A stretch of DNA of 64,000 nt from an uncultured Clostridiaceae bacterium (GCA_947647275.1 CANSJQ010000003.1:62001-126000), one strand, 5' to 3'; positions 18,486 through 28,327 are shown, counted from the first letter of the stretch. A program made the numbers and translations. The notes: generated by a model not told the origin, from the sequence alone.

Positions 18486-19271
18486 ATTTATAATAGAATA
18501 AAAATTCCTAAAACTATAACCTTCACTTTTCAAATACTCAATTGAATCTTCTAATGCTAAAGAGCTATTACTTACATCCTTAGTATCGTGCATTAAAATA
18601 ACTAAAGTATCTTTATTTTTAGAAGATTGTTTTAAATTATTTAACAATTGGCTAGAAGTATACTTTTTTACAGAATCGTTATTTAAACAGTTCCAATCAA
18701 TATAGGAATAATTCATTTGCGAAAGAAGTTTGGCCATTTCTTTCTTTTTTGCTTTATATTGCGAAGACATAAAACCATTAGGAAACCTAAAAATTAAAGA
18801 AGAATAATCTTCTACGCCAATAGCTTTTCCAATTGCTATATCGGTCTTCTTAATTTCATTTGTAAAACTTTCAGAAGACTTATATAAAATAGTATTATTA
18901 TGACTATATGTATGATTTGCAATATAATGCCCTTCTTTATAAGCTCTCTTTACAATTTCTGGGTGAACCTCTACTGATTTACCTATAACAAAAAAAGAAG
19001 CTTTTACATTTTCTTTCTCTAAAATGTCTAAAATTTTATGTGTAACCAAACTAGGACCATCATCGAAAGTTAAATAAGCAATCTTTTCTTTTTGTTTAGT
19101 AAGATTACTAATTTCATACATATAATCATTAGAAGATTCATTATTACTAGATAAGCTTGTAGCTAAAGAATTTGAAAGCTTACAAATAAAAATTAGAATA
19201 ATTATAGAAATTATAAAAAAACTTATAAAAAAAGCATTCTTTTTAAAAATAAAAATTTTCAAGAAAACCAC
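18474..19271 (-). CDS. Membrane-anchored polysaccharide deacetylase (NodB domain)
   Basis: 265 aa. An N-terminal hydrophobic helix (about residues 12-35) anchors the protein outside the membrane. The NodB domain shows motif 1 TFDDGP (catalytic base and metal Asp), motif 2 HTYSH (metal-binding His pair), motif 3 RFPNG, motif 4 DWNC, and motif 5 VILMHD. The family removes N- or O-acetyl groups from peptidoglycan, chitin oligomers or related polymers. All catalytic residues are present. Start ATG 19269-19271. It is convergent with the MFS gene and divergent from the YiiX-like gene. Confidence 0.92.
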   Translation of the reverse strand: MVFLKIFIFKKNAFFISFFIISIIILIFICKLSNSLATSLSSNNESSNDYMYEISNLTKQKEKIAYLTFDDGPSLVTHKILDILEKENVKASFFVIGKSVEVHPEIVKRAYKEGHYIANHTYSHNNTILYKSSESFTNEIKKTDIAIGKAIGVEDYSSLIFRFPNGFMSSQYKAKKKEMAKLLSQMNYSYIDWNCLNNDSVKKYTSSQLLNNLKQSSKNKDTLVILMHDTKDVSNSSLALEDSIEYLKSEGYSFRNFYSIINEPK

Positions 19272-19423
19272 CTATATAAAAATATTATATAAATACTAAA
19301 TTATTCCATATAAAGTCTAATTTGGAATAAACTACAAATAATTTTAATAAAATAAATATTGTTAAACAATCTATTTTATGATAATATATAATTATATAAA
19401 ATTTATATAAAAGGAAAATAAAG

Positions 19424-19957
19424 ATGAAAAAGATATATATAATATTAACACATACTGGTACAACACTATCAAAATTAATAAAAAGTTATACAAAAAATGA
19501 ATTTTCTCATGTATCTATATCATTAGATGATAAACTAAAAAAAATGTATAGTTTTGGAAGGCTACATCCATACAATCCTTTTTGGGCAGGTTTTGTACAT
19601 GAAGGAATTGATCATGGTACTTTTAAAAGATTTTATTTAACAGAAACAAAAGTATATTCATTTGAAGTTACTGAAGAACAATACAAAAAAATGGAAGAAA
19701 TTATTGAATATATGAAAACTAGAAAGAAATCATATAAATTTAATATAATAGGATTATTTGCTGTAAGTATTAATAAGAAAGTTAAATTTAAGAATTACTT
19801 TTACTGTGCAGAGTTTGTAAAGTATGTATTAGAAGAAGCAGGAGTAAAAACAAATTTACCAGAGATAATAAAACCAGAAGATTTTAAAAACTTAGAAGGT
19901 ATTAAATTAGTATACAATGGAAAACTAAATGAATATAAATTAGTACCAAATTTTTAA
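19424..19957 (+). CDS. YiiX-like permuted papain-fold (NlpC/P60 superfamily) protein
   Basis: 177 aa. The likely catalytic His lies in NEFSHVSIS (about residue 30) and the catalytic Cys in NYFYCAEFVKYVLEEAG (about residue 128), with the His before the Cys as in the circularly permuted YiiX/YebB/BtrH group of NlpC/P60 enzymes. These are amidases, peptidases or acyltransferases of largely unknown substrate. AAAGGAAA precedes ATG 19424. The stop codon is followed at once by a hairpin that contains a BceR-type box. Confidence 0.75.
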   Translation: MKKIYIILTHTGTTLSKLIKSYTKNEFSHVSISLDDKLKKMYSFGRLHPYNPFWAGFVHEGIDHGTFKRFYLTETKVYSFEVTEEQYKKMEEIIEYMKTRKKSYKFNIIGLFAVSINKKVKFKNYFYCAEFVKYVLEEAGVKTNLPEIIKPEDFKNLEGIKLVYNGKLNEYKLVPNF

Positions 19958-19990
19958 AACTGAATCTTACAAAAATGTAAGATTCAGTTT
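19957..19990 (+). terminator. Hairpin behind the YiiX-like gene, containing a BceR-type box
   Basis: Stem AAACTGAATCTTAC / GTAAGATTCAGTTT closing a short A/T loop, followed by a T-rich run, so it can act as a terminator. Its apex is TTACA-AAAA-TGTAA (19967-19980), an exact match to the TNACA-N4-TGTAA operator described for BceR-like regulators. It sits about 50 bases upstream of the response-regulator start codon. Confidence 0.7.
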
Positions 19991-20028
19991 GTTTATTTTG
20001 TGTTATAATAAAATAGGAGTTGATTAAA

Positions 20029-20703
20029 TTGCAAAAAATATTAATAGTAGAAGATGACGAAAAGCTAAGAAATGAACTAAAAATATTTTTACAGAAAAAT
20101 GGATATGAAGTAGAAGTTTTAGAAACTTTCAAAAATACAATAGATGACATTTTAAAAATAAATCCCAATTTAGTCTTGTTAGATATAAACTTACCAAATG
20201 TTGATGGACAGTATGTCTGTAAAGAAATAAGAAAAACATCAAACATGGGAGTAATAATAGTAACAAGTAGAGATAATGAAATAGATGAACTACTTTCAAT
20301 AAACTATGGAGCAGACCATTACATTACAAAACCATACAATATACAAATATTACTTGCAAAAATAGCAGCATTATTAAGAAGAACAGATTTAAGTGCAGGA
20401 ACTTCAGATAAAATAGATGCAAAAGATTTTATAATAAATACCTCAAACAGTACAATAGAAAAGCAAGGAAAAGTAATAGAACTTACAAAAAATGAATACA
20501 AAATATTAAAATATTTAGTACAAAACAGAGAAAAAATAGTATCAAGAGAAGAAATAATGGACTGCCTATGGGAAACAGAAAGCTTTATAGATGATAACAC
20601 TTTAACCGTAAATATAACAAGACTAAGAAACAAGCTAGAAGAACTAAATTTAAAAGAACTATTAGAAACAAGAAGAGGACAGGGATATATATTAAGAAGA
20701 TAA
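20029..20703 (+). CDS. BceR-like OmpR-family response regulator
   Basis: 224 aa. The receiver domain has the acidic pair EDDE, the phospho-acceptor Asp in LVLLDINLPNVDG (about residue 51), the Thr/Ser switch IVTSRDNE and the Lys of YITKPYN. The C-terminal winged helix carries LTKNEYKILKYLVQN and RGQGYIL, the OmpR/PhoB signature. TTG 20029 is preferred because AGGAG (20015-20019) is nine bases upstream; TTG 20020 is too close. With the kinase, ATPase and permease it forms a Bce-type module for sensing and resisting cell-wall-active peptides. Confidence 0.9.
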   Translation: MQKILIVEDDEKLRNELKIFLQKNGYEVEVLETFKNTIDDILKINPNLVLLDINLPNVDGQYVCKEIRKTSNMGVIIVTSRDNEIDELLSINYGADHYITKPYNIQILLAKIAALLRRTDLSAGTSDKIDAKDFIINTSNSTIEKQGKVIELTKNEYKILKYLVQNREKIVSREEIMDCLWETESFIDDNTLTVNITRLRNKLEELNLKELLETRRGQGYILRR

Positions 20704-20756
20704 GTAGATTGGTAGATTAGGAACTGTTCCCAATCGGAAGCCAAAAGGAGAAATTT

Positions 20757-21776
20757 ATGAAATTCAAAAACTTTTTTAAAGATAAAATTATAACAATAAT
20801 GTTACTACTATTTGCAATTTTAGCAATAGAAATATTTTTAATTGCATATCCAATTGCTAATTTTATAAGAATATATATACCTATAATAATCATGGGGCTT
20901 TATGCAGTAGGAATCACAATTGAATATTTAATAAAAAAACAATTTTATACAAATTTAATAATGACACTAGAAGAATTAGAAGATAAATACCTAATTACAG
21001 AAATAATAAAATCTCCTAATTTTATAGAAGGAAAAATACTAAACAATTCATTACAGCAAATAAATAAATCAATGATAGAAAACGTAAATAAATACAAATA
21101 CATGCTAGAAGACTACAAAGAATACATAGAACTATGGATTCACGAAATAAAAATGCCAATTGCAACTAGTAAAATGGTTATAGAAAACAACAAAAATGAA
21201 GTAACAAAAAGCATAGATGAAGAGCTAGAAAAAATAGAAAACTATATAGAACAGGCCCTATTTTATGCACGAAGTAGCACAGTAGAAAAAGACTATTACA
21301 TAAGAAAAACAAGTCTTCAAGATATTGTCAATGAAAGCATAAAGAAAAATAAAAATATATTAATAGCACAAAAGATATCATTAAACATCCATAACATAGA
21401 GGAAGAAGTAAATACAGATAGTAAATGGATAGTATTTATATTAAACCAAATTATACAAAATAGTGCAAAATATATGAAAAGTGGCGAACCATCACAAATA
21501 GAAATATATGCAAAACAAGCAAAAGAAAATGTAATACTATATATAAAAGACAATGGAATAGGAATAAAAAAAGGAGAAGTTACAAGAGTATTCGAAAAAG
21601 GCTTCACTGGAACAAACGGAAGAGAAGCAAACAAAAAATCCACAGGAATAGGCTTATACCTATGTAAAAAACTATGTGACAAACTAGGAATATCAATAGA
21701 ACTAAATTCTGTTCAAAATGAAGGTACAGAGGTAAGGTTAGTATTTCCAAAAGGTAGCTATGTAGAAATTGCATAA
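20757..21776 (+). CDS. BceS-like intramembrane-sensing histidine kinase
   Basis: 339 aa. Two adjacent N-terminal transmembrane helices (about residues 12-30 and 36-55) with almost no extracellular loop, typical of kinases that sense through their ABC transporter. The H-box is ELWIHEIKMPIATSKM (His about residue 129), followed by the N-box QIIQNSAKYMKSG, G1 DNGIGIKKGEVTRVFEKGFTG and G2 STGIGLYLCKKL. AAAGGAG precedes ATG 20757. Fifty bases downstream of the regulator. Confidence 0.9.
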   Translation: MKFKNFFKDKIITIMLLLFAILAIEIFLIAYPIANFIRIYIPIIIMGLYAVGITIEYLIKKQFYTNLIMTLEELEDKYLITEIIKSPNFIEGKILNNSLQQINKSMIENVNKYKYMLEDYKEYIELWIHEIKMPIATSKMVIENNKNEVTKSIDEELEKIENYIEQALFYARSSTVEKDYYIRKTSLQDIVNESIKKNKNILIAQKISLNIHNIEEEVNTDSKWIVFILNQIIQNSAKYMKSGEPSQIEIYAKQAKENVILYIKDNGIGIKKGEVTRVFEKGFTGTNGREANKKSTGIGLYLCKKLCDKLGISIELNSVQNEGTEVRLVFPKGSYVEIA

Positions 21777-21900
21777 AAAAATAAAATATACATGAAATAG
21801 TATTGACAAATAATATTACACATGCTAATATTATTTTAACAAATAATGTTTTGCTAATTAGGGAGCAAATAAAACAAAGCCTAATGAACAAATTTAAAAT

Positions 21901-21937
21901 GGGGTTAAAACAATAAAATGTTTTAGCCCTATTTTTT
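21901..21937 (+). terminator. Terminator or attenuator upstream of the Bce-type ATPase
   Basis: GGGGTTAAAAC / GTTTTAGCCC stem followed by TATTTTTTT. It lies in the 343-bp gap 21777-22120 between kinase and transporter genes. That gap also holds AT-rich inverted repeats around 21810-21850 and the second BceR-type box at 22026-22039; no coding sequence was seen in it. Confidence 0.7.
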
Positions 21938-22025
21938 TGAATAGTAAAAATTGATTTTAAACTGTAGTGGTCGTATGTACCATTTTATTCTATTAGAAAG
22001 GAGAGAAAGTATAAAAGTTAAAACC

Positions 22026-22039
22026 TTACAAAAATGTAA
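22026..22039 (+). promoter_or_regulatory. BceR-type operator upstream of the ABC transporter
   Basis: TTACA-AAAA-TGTAA, identical in all 14 bases to the box at 19967-19980 and matching the TNACA-N4-TGTAA consensus known for BceR-type regulators. Located 82 bases before the ATPase start codon, as expected for peptide-induced expression of the transporter. Confidence 0.7.
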
Positions 22040-22120
22040 GCTTCCTGTAACCAAAATCGATGGAAACAATATAAAAAAACGTTTATAATAATAACAAGTA
22101 AACGAAAGGAGTTTTTAAAA

Positions 22121-22888
22121 GTGGAAAAAATTTTAGAAGTAAAAAACATAGAAAAGTACTATGGAAACAAATCAAATTTAACAAAAGCAATAGACAATAT
22201 AAGCTTTAATGTAGATAAAGGAGAATTTGTTGGAATAATGGGAGCAAGTGGCTCTGGAAAAACTACTCTTTTAAATTGTATATCAACAATAGATAAAGTA
22301 ACAGCAGGCCATATTATAATTAATGGAGAAGATATAACAAAACTAAAAGGAAACAAATTAAATAAATTTAGAAGGGAAGAGCTAGGCTTCATTTTCCAAG
22401 ACTTCAACTTACTAGATACATTAACTGCATATGAAAATATTGCACTAGCATTAACCATTCAAAAGGTAAACCCAAAAGAAATTGATAAAAAAGTAAATAA
22501 TATTGCAGAAAAACTAGGAATTAAAGATACTTTAAAAAAATATCCATATCAATTATCAGGAGGGCAAAAACAAAGAGTAGCATCAAGTAGAGCAATAATA
22601 ACAAATCCAAAACTAGTACTAGCAGATGAGCCAACAGGAGCATTAGACTCAAAATCAGCTAGGCAATTATTAGAAAACTTTGAATACCTAAATAACGAGC
22701 TAAAAGCTACAATTTTAATGGTTACACATGACGCTTTTACCGCTTCTTATGCAAATAGAATACTATTTATAAAAGATGGAAAAGTATTTAATGAACTAAT
22801 AAAAGGAAATGATACACGAAAACAATTCTTCGAAAAAATAATAGAAGTTCAAACACTTCTTGGAGGTGATTTAAACGATGTTATTTAA
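22121..22888 (+). CDS. BceA-like ABC transporter ATPase
   Basis: 255 aa, GTG start behind AAAGGAG. Complete ABC ATPase: Walker A GASGSGKTTLLN, Q-loop FIFQDFNLLDTL, signature QLSGGQKQRVASSR, Walker B LVLADEPTGALD and H-loop MVTHDAF. The FQDFNLLDTLTAYENIALAL stretch is typical of BceA/YtrE-type ATPases. Its Walker A is uninterrupted and is a useful in-window contrast to the frameshifted Walker A of the ATPases at 8798 and 1106. The last 11 bases overlap the permease gene, indicating translational coupling. Confidence 0.93.
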   Translation: MEKILEVKNIEKYYGNKSNLTKAIDNISFNVDKGEFVGIMGASGSGKTTLLNCISTIDKVTAGHIIINGEDITKLKGNKLNKFRREELGFIFQDFNLLDTLTAYENIALALTIQKVNPKEIDKKVNNIAEKLGIKDTLKKYPYQLSGGQKQRVASSRAIITNPKLVLADEPTGALDSKSARQLLENFEYLNNELKATILMVTHDAFTASYANRILFIKDGKVFNELIKGNDTRKQFFEKIIEVQTLLGGDLNDVI

Positions 22889-24971
22889 ATTATCTTTTAA
22901 TAATATGAAAAAAAGTATAAAAGATTACAGTATCTACTTTTTAACATTAGTACTAGGTGTAGCAATATTTTATATGTTTAACTCACTAGATAGCCAGCAA
23001 GCCATGCTACAAGTATCAGAATCACAAAGAAGTATTATTAAATTAATGATAACAATGTTAGGGTTTGTATCAACATTTGTAGCAATAGTACTAGGACTAT
23101 TAATTGTATATGCAAATAATTTTCTAATAAATAGAAGGAAAAAAGAATTTGGAATATACATGAGCCTAGGAATGGGAAAATGGCAAATATCAAAAATAAT
23201 ATTAATGGAAACAATTTTTGTAGGAATAATATCACTTGCAATAGGCATTGGAGTAGGTGTATTTGCTTCGCAATTTATGTCAGTACTAGTTGCAAAAATG
23301 TTTGAAGCAGATATGAGTAAATTCCAATTTGTATTTTCAGTAGATAGCACAATAAAAACATGTATATATTTTGCAATAATGTACCTTGCAGTAATGCTAT
23401 TTAATACAATAACAGTCTCTAAATACAAACTAATAAACCTACTAAATGCAAACAAGAAAAATGAAACAATAAAAATAAAAAATCCATTTATATCAATACT
23501 AGTATTTATAATATCAAGCATAATATTAGGCTACGCATACTGGAAAGTAACAGGAGATGTACATTCACTTTCAACAGCTGAAAAATTGTTACCACCTATA
23601 TTAATGGGAATAGTAGGAACATTAGGAATATTCTGGTCTTTATCAGGTTTTATATTACATATAGTTAAAATTATGCCCAAAACATATTTAAAAGGAACAA
23701 ATATGTTTGTACTAAGACAATTAAACAATAAAATTAACACAACAGTAATAAGTATGAGTGTAATATGTTTAATGTTATTTATGACAATAACAATATTATC
23801 TTCAAGTTTAGCATTAAGAAACACAATGCAAAGAGAACTGATTGATATGACACCAGTAGATTTAAACCTATATAAAACAGCCAATTTACCAGAAAAATAT
23901 ATAAATAGGGAAGGAAAAGAAATAACATATACCAAAGAACAAGTAGAAGATTCTAGAGTACCTATAAGTCAAACTCTAAAAGAAAATGGAGTAGATATGA
24001 ATGTACTAAAAGATATAACAGAAATAATGGTATATACTGATAAAAATTTAACTTGGGGAAAATTTTTTGGAGATAAAGCTGATGAAGTAAAACAAGTATT
24101 TCCAATGCTTGTTTATGAAACAAATGAACAAATAATAAAAATATCAGATTATAATAAAATAGCGTTAGCTTATGGAATAGAAAAGTATTCTTTAAAAGAT
24201 GATGAATACATTATGCTTTGTGATTTTGATTCAATGAAAGAATTACGAAATAAGATATTAAAAGAAGGAACTAGTATTTTAGAAATTGCAGGAAAAGAAT
24301 ATAAATCAAAATATAATGAATGTAAACCAGGATTTGTATTAATGTCAACAAGTCACACAAACACAGGTATTATATTAGTACCAGATAATTGCCCACTAAC
24401 AGAAGCTAACAAAGAACAAGCATTATTAATAGCAAATTATAATGCAAATTCACAAGAAGAAAAGGAAGAAATAGAAAAAATATTTGCAGGAACAAACTCT
24501 AACTTAATAGATAATATAGCAAGTAAAGGAATTAGAATTGATGGATTTACAAAAATATCTATAATGGAAGCAAGTATTGGTTTAGCAACAATAATAACCT
24601 TTATTGCAATATACTTAGGTATAATATTCTTAATAGCAAGTAGTGCAATATTAGCACTAAAACAACTAACAGAAAGTGCAGACAATAAACAAAGATATGC
24701 TATTTTAAGAAAAATAGGCTGTGACGAAAAAATGATAAACAAAGCACTATTTAGTCAAATAGGAATATTCTTTATAATGCCACTAATACTAGCAATAATC
24801 CACTCAATATTTGGAATAGAATTTGTACTTTCAATGTTAAACGGAATAGCAAAAAAAGAAGAATTAGTACCATCAATTATAGCCACAGTGCTAGTAATGG
24901 GAGCAATATATGGAGCATACTTCTTAGCAACATACATAGGAAGCAAAAGCATAATAAAAGAGGAGGAGTAA
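22878..24971 (+). CDS. BceB-like FtsX-type permease
   Basis: 697 aa. The Bce layout is visible: about ten transmembrane segments, with four in the first 250 residues, a pair around 285-310, one large extracellular region (about residues 320-570) that binds the peptide-lipid complex, and a last group from about 575 on. INRRKKEFGIYMSLGMGKWQI and ADNKQRYAILRKIGCDEKMI are the coupling regions of FtsX-type permeases. With the kinase it forms the sensor complex; with the ATPase it gives resistance to bacitracin-like or lantibiotic compounds. Confidence 0.92.
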   Translation: MLFKLSFNNMKKSIKDYSIYFLTLVLGVAIFYMFNSLDSQQAMLQVSESQRSIIKLMITMLGFVSTFVAIVLGLLIVYANNFLINRRKKEFGIYMSLGMGKWQISKIILMETIFVGIISLAIGIGVGVFASQFMSVLVAKMFEADMSKFQFVFSVDSTIKTCIYFAIMYLAVMLFNTITVSKYKLINLLNANKKNETIKIKNPFISILVFIISSIILGYAYWKVTGDVHSLSTAEKLLPPILMGIVGTLGIFWSLSGFILHIVKIMPKTYLKGTNMFVLRQLNNKINTTVISMSVICLMLFMTITILSSSLALRNTMQRELIDMTPVDLNLYKTANLPEKYINREGKEITYTKEQVEDSRVPISQTLKENGVDMNVLKDITEIMVYTDKNLTWGKFFGDKADEVKQVFPMLVYETNEQIIKISDYNKIALAYGIEKYSLKDDEYIMLCDFDSMKELRNKILKEGTSILEIAGKEYKSKYNECKPGFVLMSTSHTNTGIILVPDNCPLTEANKEQALLIANYNANSQEEKEEIEKIFAGTNSNLIDNIASKGIRIDGFTKISIMEASIGLATIITFIAIYLGIIFLIASSAILALKQLTESADNKQRYAILRKIGCDEKMINKALFSQIGIFFIMPLILAIIHSIFGIEFVLSMLNGIAKKEELVPSIIATVLVMGAIYGAYFLATYIGSKSIIKEEE

Positions 24972-24974
24972 AAC

Positions 24975-25322
24975 ATGGAAAATATGAAAGAAAAAATACC
25001 ATTTATAATAGGAATAATAATACTAATAGCACTTTGTATAGGAGCCTATTATGTAATATGTGAGCAAGTATATGAATATTACACAAAAATAGATAATAGC
25101 AAAATACAAACACTTCCAGCAACAGATGATATGAACTATGAATACACTCTAACTTGCTATAACGAACAAGGAAAATTAAGAGAAATAAAGTTCAAAACTA
25201 GCAGACAATTAAGAGAAGGAGCATACTTAAAATTAGAGTTCCTTAACATAGCAGGTGTAAGAAATTGGGAAGAAGTGCAATTAAATGAATTACCTGATAA
25301 AGTAAGAGCGAATTACGAGTAA
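24975..25322 (+). CDS. YxeA-family (DUF1093) exported protein
   Basis: 115 aa with an N-terminal membrane anchor (about residues 10-30) and a small beta-rich outer domain: YEYTLTCYNEQGKLREIKFKTSRQLREGAYLKLEF and EEVQLNELPDKVRANY are the family's recognisable parts. YxeA-like proteins are often encoded beside Bce-type transporters and have an OB-like fold; their biochemical role is unclear. AGGAGG overlaps the end of the permease gene, so it is the last gene of the operon. Confidence 0.82.
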   Translation: MENMKEKIPFIIGIIILIALCIGAYYVICEQVYEYYTKIDNSKIQTLPATDDMNYEYTLTCYNEQGKLREIKFKTSRQLREGAYLKLEFLNIAGVRNWEEVQLNELPDKVRANYE

Positions 25323-25360
25323 TAATAATCAATAAATGAAGAATAATAAATAATAAATTG

Positions 25361-25408
25361 TTGTAGGGGTCGCACCCATGGGCGACCCGCTCTTCGGAGA
25401 AATAGCTT
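25361..25408. repeat. Full family A dispersed repeat
   Basis: Reads TGTAGGGGTCGC, a short loop, GGCGACCCGC, then TCTTCGGAGAAATAGCTT. This is the reference copy: the head and hairpin recur at 50982 (inverted) and 49192-49306, the TCTTCG(A/G)AGAAATAGCTT tail at 30696-30739. Confidence 0.7.
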
Positions 25409-25426
25409 AAACAACAAACAATGTAA

Positions 25427-25458
25427 AAAAGAAGCTGCAATTTAAAAGCGGCTTCTTT
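25427..25458 (-). terminator. Hairpin terminator
   Basis: AGAAGCTGC / GCGGCTTCT stem followed on the minus strand by TTTTTT. It ends the minus-strand gene 25467-25781 and may also serve the Bce operon. Confidence 0.75.
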
Positions 25459-25466
25459 TGAAGAGA

Positions 25467-25781
25467 TTATCTTGAATATAAGATATCCATTTTCTTGCAA
25501 AAATCTGGTAGGATACCTTTACAGAAAAAGTGATGGCACCTAAAGATGTCTTCTTTCAAATAATGACTTAGAAATGAATAAAATGAATTTCTAAATTTTA
25601 GTACTTCAACATACTTCTCTGCATAAGCTCTTTTCATACCAAACACTGCATCTATTTCTGTCATACTCAGCTCATCATATAATTTTTGCAATGTGTGACA
25701 AGCATAGATGCGAGTTCCAATAACTACTAAAAGCATAGTAACGAATAATAAAGCTACAATAAATAATAAGTCCCGAGTCAT
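25467..25781 (-). CDS. Uncharacterised membrane-anchored protein, 104 aa
   Basis: One N-terminal transmembrane helix (about residues 4-22) followed by a helical, cysteine- and histidine-containing region (ACHTLQ, FRCHHFFCKG, FCKKM). No family recognised. On its own strand AAGGGAGAAAT precedes the ATG, and a terminator follows the stop codon. The third codon is an in-frame CGG (25773-25775); the frame stays open after it, so it is read here as arginine. Confidence 0.6.
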   Translation of the reverse strand: MTRDLLFIVALLFVTMLLVVIGTRIYACHTLQKLYDELSMTEIDAVFGMKRAYAEKYVEVLKFRNSFYSFLSHYLKEDIFRCHHFFCKGILPDFCKKMDILYSR

Positions 25782-25827
25782 ATTTTATTTCTCCCTTCAC
25801 AATATAATTAATATGCTTATATATTAA

Positions 25828-25968
25828 CATAAAATATGTAAAAAGTCAAATATAATTATAATAACATTAATAGCATTAGTCACAACAGCAAAATTAATAA
25901 AAATGGATATGATCGGAGAAGAATACAAAGAAGCATATTTAGCAGAATGTGCAAAAGTATTTGAATAA
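25828..25968 (+). pseudogene. Remnant of a small membrane-protein gene
   Basis: An open frame without a start codon or ribosome site: a hydrophobic run (IIIITLIALVTTAKLIK) followed by MDMIGEEYKEAYLAECAKVFE and TAA, and then a terminator at 25972-26011. It may be the decayed end of a small gene. The rest of the 25782-26100 gap is AT-rich spacer. Confidence 0.3.
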
Positions 25969-25971
25969 AAC

Positions 25972-26011
25972 AAAAAAGTCAAGATTGTCAAATGACAGCC
26001 TTGACTTTTTT
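25972..26011 (+). terminator. Rho-independent terminator upstream of feoA
   Basis: Outer stem AAAAAAGTCAAG / CTTGACTTTTTT with an inner hairpin TGTCA-AA-TGACA. Strong and bidirectional in composition. Confidence 0.85.
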
Positions 26012-26100
26012 CAATGCATTTCTAAATTTACTCATATTTCCCAACTATCCATAATAATATAATTAATATAAAAAATAAATCAAACCCTAGGAGGTAACAG

Positions 26101-26352
26101 ATGAAAACAATAGGAGAAATATGTAGCTTATCAGAACTAAAAATTGGACAAACAGCAGTAGTAAAAAGCATTAACATTACAAATAAAAATGTAAAAAGGC
26201 ATTTGCTAGATATGGGGTTAACCAAAGGAACAAAAGTAAGCATAAAGAAAATAGCACCTATGGGAGACCCAATTGATATTCTACTTAGAGGTTATGAACT
26301 TGCAATAAGAAAAGCGGATTTAAAACAAATAGAAGTGGAGGTAATACAATAA
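26101..26352 (+). CDS. feoA: FeoA, ferrous iron transport accessory protein
   Basis: 83 aa SH3-like protein. LKIGQTAVVKSI near the start, RHLLDMGLTKGTKV in the middle and GDPIDILLRGYELAIRKADLKQIEV at the end match FeoA throughout. FeoA binds the FeoB GTPase region and is needed for Fe2+ uptake. AGGAGGT sits directly before ATG 26101. Its stop codon is immediately followed by the feoB start codon. Confidence 0.95.
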   Translation: MKTIGEICSLSELKIGQTAVVKSINITNKNVKRHLLDMGLTKGTKVSIKKIAPMGDPIDILLRGYELAIRKADLKQIEVEVIQ

Positions 26353-28327
26353 ATGAAAGTTGGACTAGTTGGAAATCAAAATAGTGGTAAAACAACATTA
26401 TTTAACTGTTTAACTGGCATGAATGCAAAGATAGGAAACTGGCCAGGAGTTACAATTGAAAAAAAGGTTGGAACAATAAAAGGTACAAAACATGAAATAA
26501 CAGACTTACCAGGAATATATTCTCTAAGCCCATACTCTGCTGAAGAAGAAGTTTCAAGAAACTTTGTATTTAATGAAAATCCAGATGTAATAATAAACAT
26601 AGTAGATGCAACATGTTTAGAAAGAAGCTTATTTTTAACAACTCAATTATTAGAATCAAACTGTAAAGTAATAGTTGCACTAAATATGGCAGACAAGCTA
26701 GAAGAAAAAGGGTTAAGCATAGATGAAAAGAAAATGGAAGAAATGCTAGGAGCAAAAGTGATTAAAATATCAGCTTTAAAAGAAATAGGAATAGAAGAAC
26801 TTATAAAAGAAATAAATAAGCCACTAAAAAGTAAGCAAAATAAAGTAATTCCACAATACCTAAGTAAAGATTATGAACTTGAAAAATATGAAGAAATTGT
26901 AAATCAAAAATATTCATTTATAAGCAAGGTAGTAGAAAATTGTATAAAAAAGAAAATAAAGCCAGAAGCAATATCAGATAAGTTAGACAAAATATTGTTA
27001 AACAGATGGCTTGCATTTCCTATATTTATAATAATTATGTTTTTAATATATTATTTATCAGTAGGAATAGTAGGAAGTTTTACTGTAGACTTAGTAGGTG
27101 ATAGCATAGGAAGTTTTGGAGAATATATAGGAAAACTAATGCAAAATTTAGGAGCATCTGAATGGGTAAATAGCCTAGTTGTAGATGGCATTATAGCAGG
27201 AGTAGGAGCAGTGCTAGGTTTTGTACCACAACTTATAATATTATTTACATGTATATCCTTATTAGAAACCACAGGTTATATGTCAAGAATATCACTACTA
27301 TTAGATAAAATATTTAGAAAAATAGGTCTAAGCGGAAAAAGCCTAATACCATTTATAGTAGGCTCAGGTTGCTCTGTTCCAGGAATAATGGGAACAAGAA
27401 TTATAGAAAATGAAGACGAAAGAAAAATGACTACAATACTTACACCATTTATTCCATGTAGTGCAAAACTACCAATAATAGCACTATTTGCAGGCTATTT
27501 CTTTCCAAATTCATCAGGAATAGCCTCTAGCTCATTATATTTTTTTGCTATTGTGGTCATAATTATAAGTGCATTAATTATGAAAAAGTTTGTATTTAAA
27601 CATACATCAAATACCTATATTTCAGAGCTTCCAGAATATAAATTGCCAAGTGCAAAATATATACTAAAAGATGTATTTGACAAAGTAATGGCATTTATAA
27701 AAAGAGCAGGAACTACTATTTTACTATGTTCAATTATAGTATGGTTTTTACTATCTTTCTCATTCAAAATGGAATATGGGGTAGATATTGAAGAAAGCAT
27801 ATTAGCAGGAATAGGAACAAAAATTTCATGGGCATTTAAGCCAATACTTGGAGAAAACAGCTGGGAAGCGACAGTATCAGCGTTGCAAGGGCTAGTAGCC
27901 AAAGAACAAGTAGTATCATCAATGGCAGTAATAAATGGCTTAGCAGAAGATGCAAGCCAAGGAAGCCAAATATTTGCAAGCGAGCGGAGCATTTGGTTTC
28001 TTCACAGCATCATCAGCATATGCTTTTATGGTATTTAACCTATTTTCAGCACCATGCTTCGGAGCCATAGGAGCAATGAAAAGAGAACTAGGAAGCACCA
28101 AAAAACTACTAAAAGCCCTAGCCTTCCAAACAAGTCTAGCATGGGTTTTAGCAACATTTGTTTATCAAATAGGAAGTAGAATAGAGAAGGGAATATTTAA
28201 TATGGTAGATATAGGTTTTATAGCAGTAATTGTAGGTTTGGTGATATTGATAATAAAAGCATTGAATAAGAAAAATAAAAATGAATGTGTAGAGTGCATT
28301 TATTGTAGGAGTTGCAATAGAAATTAG
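26353..28327 (+). CDS. feoB: FeoB, ferrous iron transporter (+1 frameshift at 27985)
   Basis: 657 aa after skipping the extra C at 27985 (GAG-C-GGA, Gly545). N-terminal G-protein domain: G1 GNQNSGKTTLFN, G2 WPGVTIEKK, G3 DLPGIYSL, G4 NMAD, G5 SALKEIG. Then the polytopic membrane part with two Gate-type regions, including VGSGCSVPGIMGTR and PFIPCSAKLPIIALFAGYFF. The frameshift lies near the end, before GAFGFFTASSAYAFMVFNL and the last membrane helices; without it the protein would lose about 110 residues. C-terminus ends with a small cysteine cluster (ECVECIYCRSCN). Translationally coupled to feoA. Confidence 0.95.

Noticed and set aside
21777..22120. Riboswitch in the Bce intergenic region
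   Set aside because: Only a simple terminator, AT-rich repeats and a BceR box were seen; no known riboswitch core could be recognised.
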